Shown here one piece after another: positions 30,461-33,075 of a DNA stretch of 33,075 bases. The position numbers were made by a program, and so were the translations under genes. Source of the DNA: Candidatus Copromonas faecavium (nom. illeg.) (GTDB taxonomy: Bacteria > Bacillota > Clostridia > Lachnospirales > Lachnospiraceae); assembly GCA_018712915.1 (NCBI GenBank), contig DVGC01000053.1, positions 1-33,075 of the forward strand, written 5' to 3'. The notes below the pieces were generated by a model. It searched no databases, was not told where the DNA came from, and saw only the letters and a program-made list of their open reading frames with translations. The stretch's first letter is position 1. Each line of letters begins with the position of its first letter.

Positions 30461-32159
30461 AATGCTGCATTTAGGATTTCAATTAACCTCAGTGGTCAGT
30501 CGGTGGTCAGTGTATTATAACGGTGGTCAGTCGGTCAATTGAAAAAATAAATGCAACATCGTCTGTTGCACTTAGAATTACATGAGAGGGGAGCCATGGG
30601 GTTGCGGTTGTAACTTCATGGTTCCTTTTTGCATCATCTTCCAGTATAGTAGTTCCTGTTCTGCCTTCGGATTGGAGGTACCTATGAGCAGGAAGCACCT
30701 TACTTATGATGACAGGCTGGCGATTCAGGCAGGACTCCAAAAGGGACTCAAAATCGCCCAGATTGCGAAAAACATCGGAAAAGACCGGGCAGCTGTTGGG
30801 AGAGAAGTAAAAGCTCACAGACGTCTGATCACAACTTCAGGCGGCAGCAACTGTATCCACCACAAAACCTGCACCAGGATCCCTGACTGCCGTTCTGGCT
30901 GTTTCCGGGGAAAGCGCCAGTGCCAGACCGCCTGTGGACGCTGCCAGGAAGGATGCCCGGAGTACCAGGAGGAGTTCTGTTCGGATTACGAGAAATCCCC
31001 CTTTGTCTGCAACGCCTGCGCCCACCGGCTCCGGTGCCGGCTGCGCCGTATGCTCTATGATGCCAAGTATGCCCAGGAGCAATACGAAAAGACGCTCTCG
31101 GAGTCCCGCAGGGGAATCTCTTTGACAGAGCAGGAACTGGATCGGATCAACGATACCATTTCCCCTCTTCTGAAAAAGGGACAGTCCCTTCCGACCATTT
31201 GCGAACGGTACCGGGATGAACTGCCGGTCACGGACCGCACCATCTACTCCTATATTGATGCAGGTCTGCTGGATGCCAGGAATATCGACCTGCGCCGCAA
31301 GCTGAGGAGACCGGAGAGGAAGAAAAGCGGCCCGGTGCTCCGGGTAGATCGGAAATGTCATATTGACTGCACCTATGAGGACTGCCAGGCCTATATGGCC
31401 CAAAATCCGGATGCCATGGTGAGCCAGATGGACAGCGTGATCCTACACACAGGCGGCCAGGCGATTCTGACAATCCTGTTTACCAACTGCGATCTGCAGC
31501 TAATGTTCCTGCGGGAGAGAAATACGGCGGCAAGCGTGACGGAGATCTTCCGGGAACTGCGCCGAAGGCTTGGGGAAGCATATTTCTCCATGCTGTTTCA
31601 GGTGATTGTGACGGACCGGGGGAGCGAGTTTACCGACCCGATGAAGATCAAAGCGGACCCGGAAACCGGAGAGGTTCAGTGCCGGGTATTTTACTGTGAC
31701 CCCATGAACAGCAGCCAGAAAAGCAACTGTAAAAAAATGGAACGGACAGGCTCCCATAGATCTGTTTGTAAAGATCTACGGCCAGGAAGCCGCAGAACGG
31801 CTTGGCTTAGAGAAAATCCCATCCGATTCCATTCATCTAACCCCGGCATTATTATTTAAGAAATAAGCCGGAAATACATATAGGGAGGCAGGACAAAGGA
31901 AACCGAAAAAACACCAATCAAACGGAGTGCATTTACAACTTCGCCAAAAGAAAAAAATGCAGTCCGGACTTTGTGCTGCCCTCATATATGGAATTTTACA
32001 CGGAACAGGGAGAAAAAGCAACAGATCCCCCGGGTAAACAGGCCGAAATTGTTGCATTTACCTATGTCATGGTGCAATTACAACTTCATGAAATTTCCAA
32101 TGTGCAGTTACAATTTCAATGCTGCAGTTAGAATTTCAATTAACCGTTAGTGGTCAGTC
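30461..32159 (+). mobile_element. Defective IS30-type element flanked by a 41/42-bp imperfect direct repeat
   Basis: The sequence beginning AATGCTGCA at 30461-30501 recurs at 32118-32159 with five or six differences; between them lies an IS30-type transposase gene. Near both ends a motif of consensus TGCANTTASAAYTTCAT recurs in the same orientation at 30466, 30567, 30603, 31928, 32053, 32073, 32103 and 32123. These look like transposase-binding repeats. GTGGTCAGT is repeated at 30492, 30503 and 30523 and once at 32150. I could not identify clean terminal inverted repeats or a target duplication, so exact ends are uncertain. Confidence 0.65.
30684..31866 (+). pseudogene. IS30 family transposase, frameshifted and missing the catalytic Glu
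   Basis: From ATG 30684 (after TGGAGGT) the product starts MSRKHLTYDDRLAIQAGLQK, a helix-turn-helix typical of IS30 transposases, continues through Cys-rich zinc-like segments (CQTACGRCQEGCPEYQ) and an integrase core with QMDSVI (first Asp) and VIVTDRGSEF (second Asp). After NSSQKSNC, near 31730, the frame jumps: the natural C-terminus KKWNGQAPIDLF, then GLEKIPSDSIHLTPALLF, is found one frame over, ending at 31866. The roughly 30-40 residues that normally carry the catalytic Glu (EKNHE block) are absent, so the enzyme cannot be active. Confidence 0.9.
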
Positions 32160-32322
32160 ACGGTTTTATTCATAGACAAAACGCATGAATAAAGATAAAA
32201 GATAAGTATTCGACATAAAAAAAGTGCCGCTATATAATAAAACCAGAAACGAAAAATCCTGAATTTAAAAGAAATGCCGGATGAATCGTAAAAATTCACA
32301 AGCGCATAAAGAAGGAGGTAAA
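31867..32322 (+). other. Right end of the IS element and upstream region of the flavodoxin gene
   Basis: Holds four of the eight direct repeats at 32053-32140, spaced 20, 30 and 20 bp, and a fifth at 31928. After the element an inverted repeat TTTATTCAT (32165-32173) with ATGAATAAA (32185-32193) precedes the flavodoxin promoter. No gene is seen. Confidence 0.6.
32209..32238 (+). promoter_or_regulatory. Promoter of the flavodoxin gene
   Basis: TTCGAC (32209-32214), 18-bp spacer, TATAAT (32233-32238). The inverted repeat at 32165-32193 just upstream could be an operator. Confidence 0.55.
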
Positions 32323-33075
32323 ATGAAGAAATTTTTTCCCATAACGGCAGCAATGACCTTGTTTCTTTCTCTGACAGCCTGTGGAACAGCCGGGGACTTT
32401 TCTGCCGCTTCTCTGGAAAATACATCGGCTGTGTCTGAGATAGGAACGACGAGCACCGAAACTTTAGAAACAGAGGCCGACATGGAAACAGAGGGGGAAT
32501 CTCTGGAGAGAAATACCTTAGTCGCATATTTTTCCTGGGCGGACAATGCTGTTTTAGCGGATGATGTGGATGCGGTATCCTCTCCCAGTGTGATTCCGCC
32601 AGGCAATGTACAGCAGCTGGCCGGCTGGGTGCAGGAAGAAACGGGAGGAGATCTGTTCTCCATCCGGGTCACTGATCCTTATCCAAGCGATTGGGATGAA
32701 TGTCTCGACAGGGCAAATCAGGAACGCGGGAATGATGCCCGCCCGGAGTTGGTGGAAAATGCAGCTGATATGGAACAGTACGACACGATATTTTTGGGCT
32801 ATCCTAACTGGTGGTACGGCGTTCCAATGGCCCTCCTGTCTTTCCTGGATCAAAACGACCTGTCCGGAAAGCAGATATACCTGTTCTGCTCCCATGGTAC
32901 AGGAGGCCTTGCCAACAGTGTGGAACTTATAACCGAGGCTTCGCCGGAAGCCATGATCTCTGATAACATCTTTGATTGTTATGAAGAGGAAGCCGCGTCA
33001 TCGGAAGAAGCTGTAAAAGCCTGGGTAGATGAGCTTGGATATGCCTACCGGACGGAAGCAGAGGAGGAAGAGGAA
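32323..33075 (+). CDS. Lipoprotein flavodoxin (3' end outside window)
   Basis: The frame is open for 251 codons to the end of the window. The N-terminus is a lipoprotein signal (MKKFFPITAAMTLFLSLTAC, lipobox LTAC, Cys20), followed by a Thr/Ser/Glu-rich linker to about residue 65. The flavodoxin-like domain then begins with TLVAYFSWADNAV, in which the usual phosphate loop (T/S-x-T-G-N/x-T) is replaced by SWADNA, and continues with IFLGYPNWWYGVPMALLSFL and LFCSHGTGGLANSVE, all typical of the Flavodoxin_4 group. ATG 32323 lies 3 nt after GAAGGAGGT. An exported, lipid-anchored flavodoxin would act outside the membrane, so electron input probably comes from a membrane partner; inferred. The visible end is Glu-rich. 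Confidence 0.85.
   Translation, partial: MKKFFPITAAMTLFLSLTACGTAGDFSAASLENTSAVSEIGTTSTETLETEADMETEGESLERNTLVAYFSWADNAVLADDVDAVSSPSVIPPGNVQQLAGWVQEETGGDLFSIRVTDPYPSDWDECLDRANQERGNDARPELVENAADMEQYDTIFLGYPNWWYGVPMALLSFLDQNDLSGKQIYLFCSHGTGGLANSVELITEASPEAMISDNIFDCYEEEAASSEEAVKAWVDELGYAYRTEAEEEEE

Overview
The window looks like chromosome from a spore-forming, anaerobic Firmicute, most likely a Lachnospiraceae (Clostridium cluster XIVa) species. Grounds: Gram-positive style AGGAGG ribosome-binding sites, consensus sigma-A promoters with 17-bp spacers, the cmk-ispH-rpsA cluster, an alpha/beta SASP gene, choline-binding-type cell-wall repeats, an EFR1 ferredoxin, and roughly balanced base composition. 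Assignment is from gene content only; no search was run.

Layout. 1-5.2 kb: the 3' end of a secreted protein gene with a Glu/Thr-rich linker; a long leader with RNA-like hairpins and a terminator; two tandem RNHCP zinc-ribbon genes; a UvrA paralogue lacking the UvrB-binding region; a 17-bp tandem repeat running into the ribosome-binding site of a GNAT gene. 5.2-8.1 kb: cmk-ispH-rpsA with overlapping genes, a consensus promoter and a terminator. 8.2-9.3 kb: a secreted cell-wall-binding protein and a 37-bp tandem repeat. 9.4-12.1 kb: a padR-HAAS-DUF4097-PspC operon under a consensus promoter with two matching palindromic operators. 12.1-16 kb: a divergent SASP, then a cobalamin operon (cbiG, cobU, and a gene fusing a degenerate CobU-like domain to a CobD-like PLP enzyme). 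16-18.6 kb: guaB plus an auxin-efflux-type carrier. 18.7-20.5 kb (minus strand): an ABC exporter. 20.66-20.99 kb: a dense cluster of palindromes. 21.1-24.2 kb: a GH25 lysozyme, a ProX-type tRNA deacylase (minus strand) whose stop codon sits in its terminator loop, and an RlmD/RumA-type rRNA methyltransferase.

From 24.2 kb on the DNA is accessory. A Fic-domain gene is bracketed by a 31-bp exact direct repeat made of the 3' end of the methyltransferase gene, which is what a small integrated island at that site would leave. Then come a LysR regulator, a decayed second LysR, an EFR1 ferredoxin, and remnants of an aldo/keto reductase, a MATE transporter and an alpha/beta hydrolase, mixed with apparently intact CMD-family and lipoprotein esterase genes. 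Next is a defective IS30-type element with helically phased direct repeats, and last a lipoprotein flavodoxin that runs off the window. The region reads as a redox/detoxification cluster losing genes by internal deletion.

Candidates most worth following as undescribed are the structured leader ahead of the RNHCP pair (714-887), the palindrome cluster ahead of the lysozyme gene (20663-20987), the Fic mini-island, and the tandem repeat feeding the GNAT ribosome-binding site.
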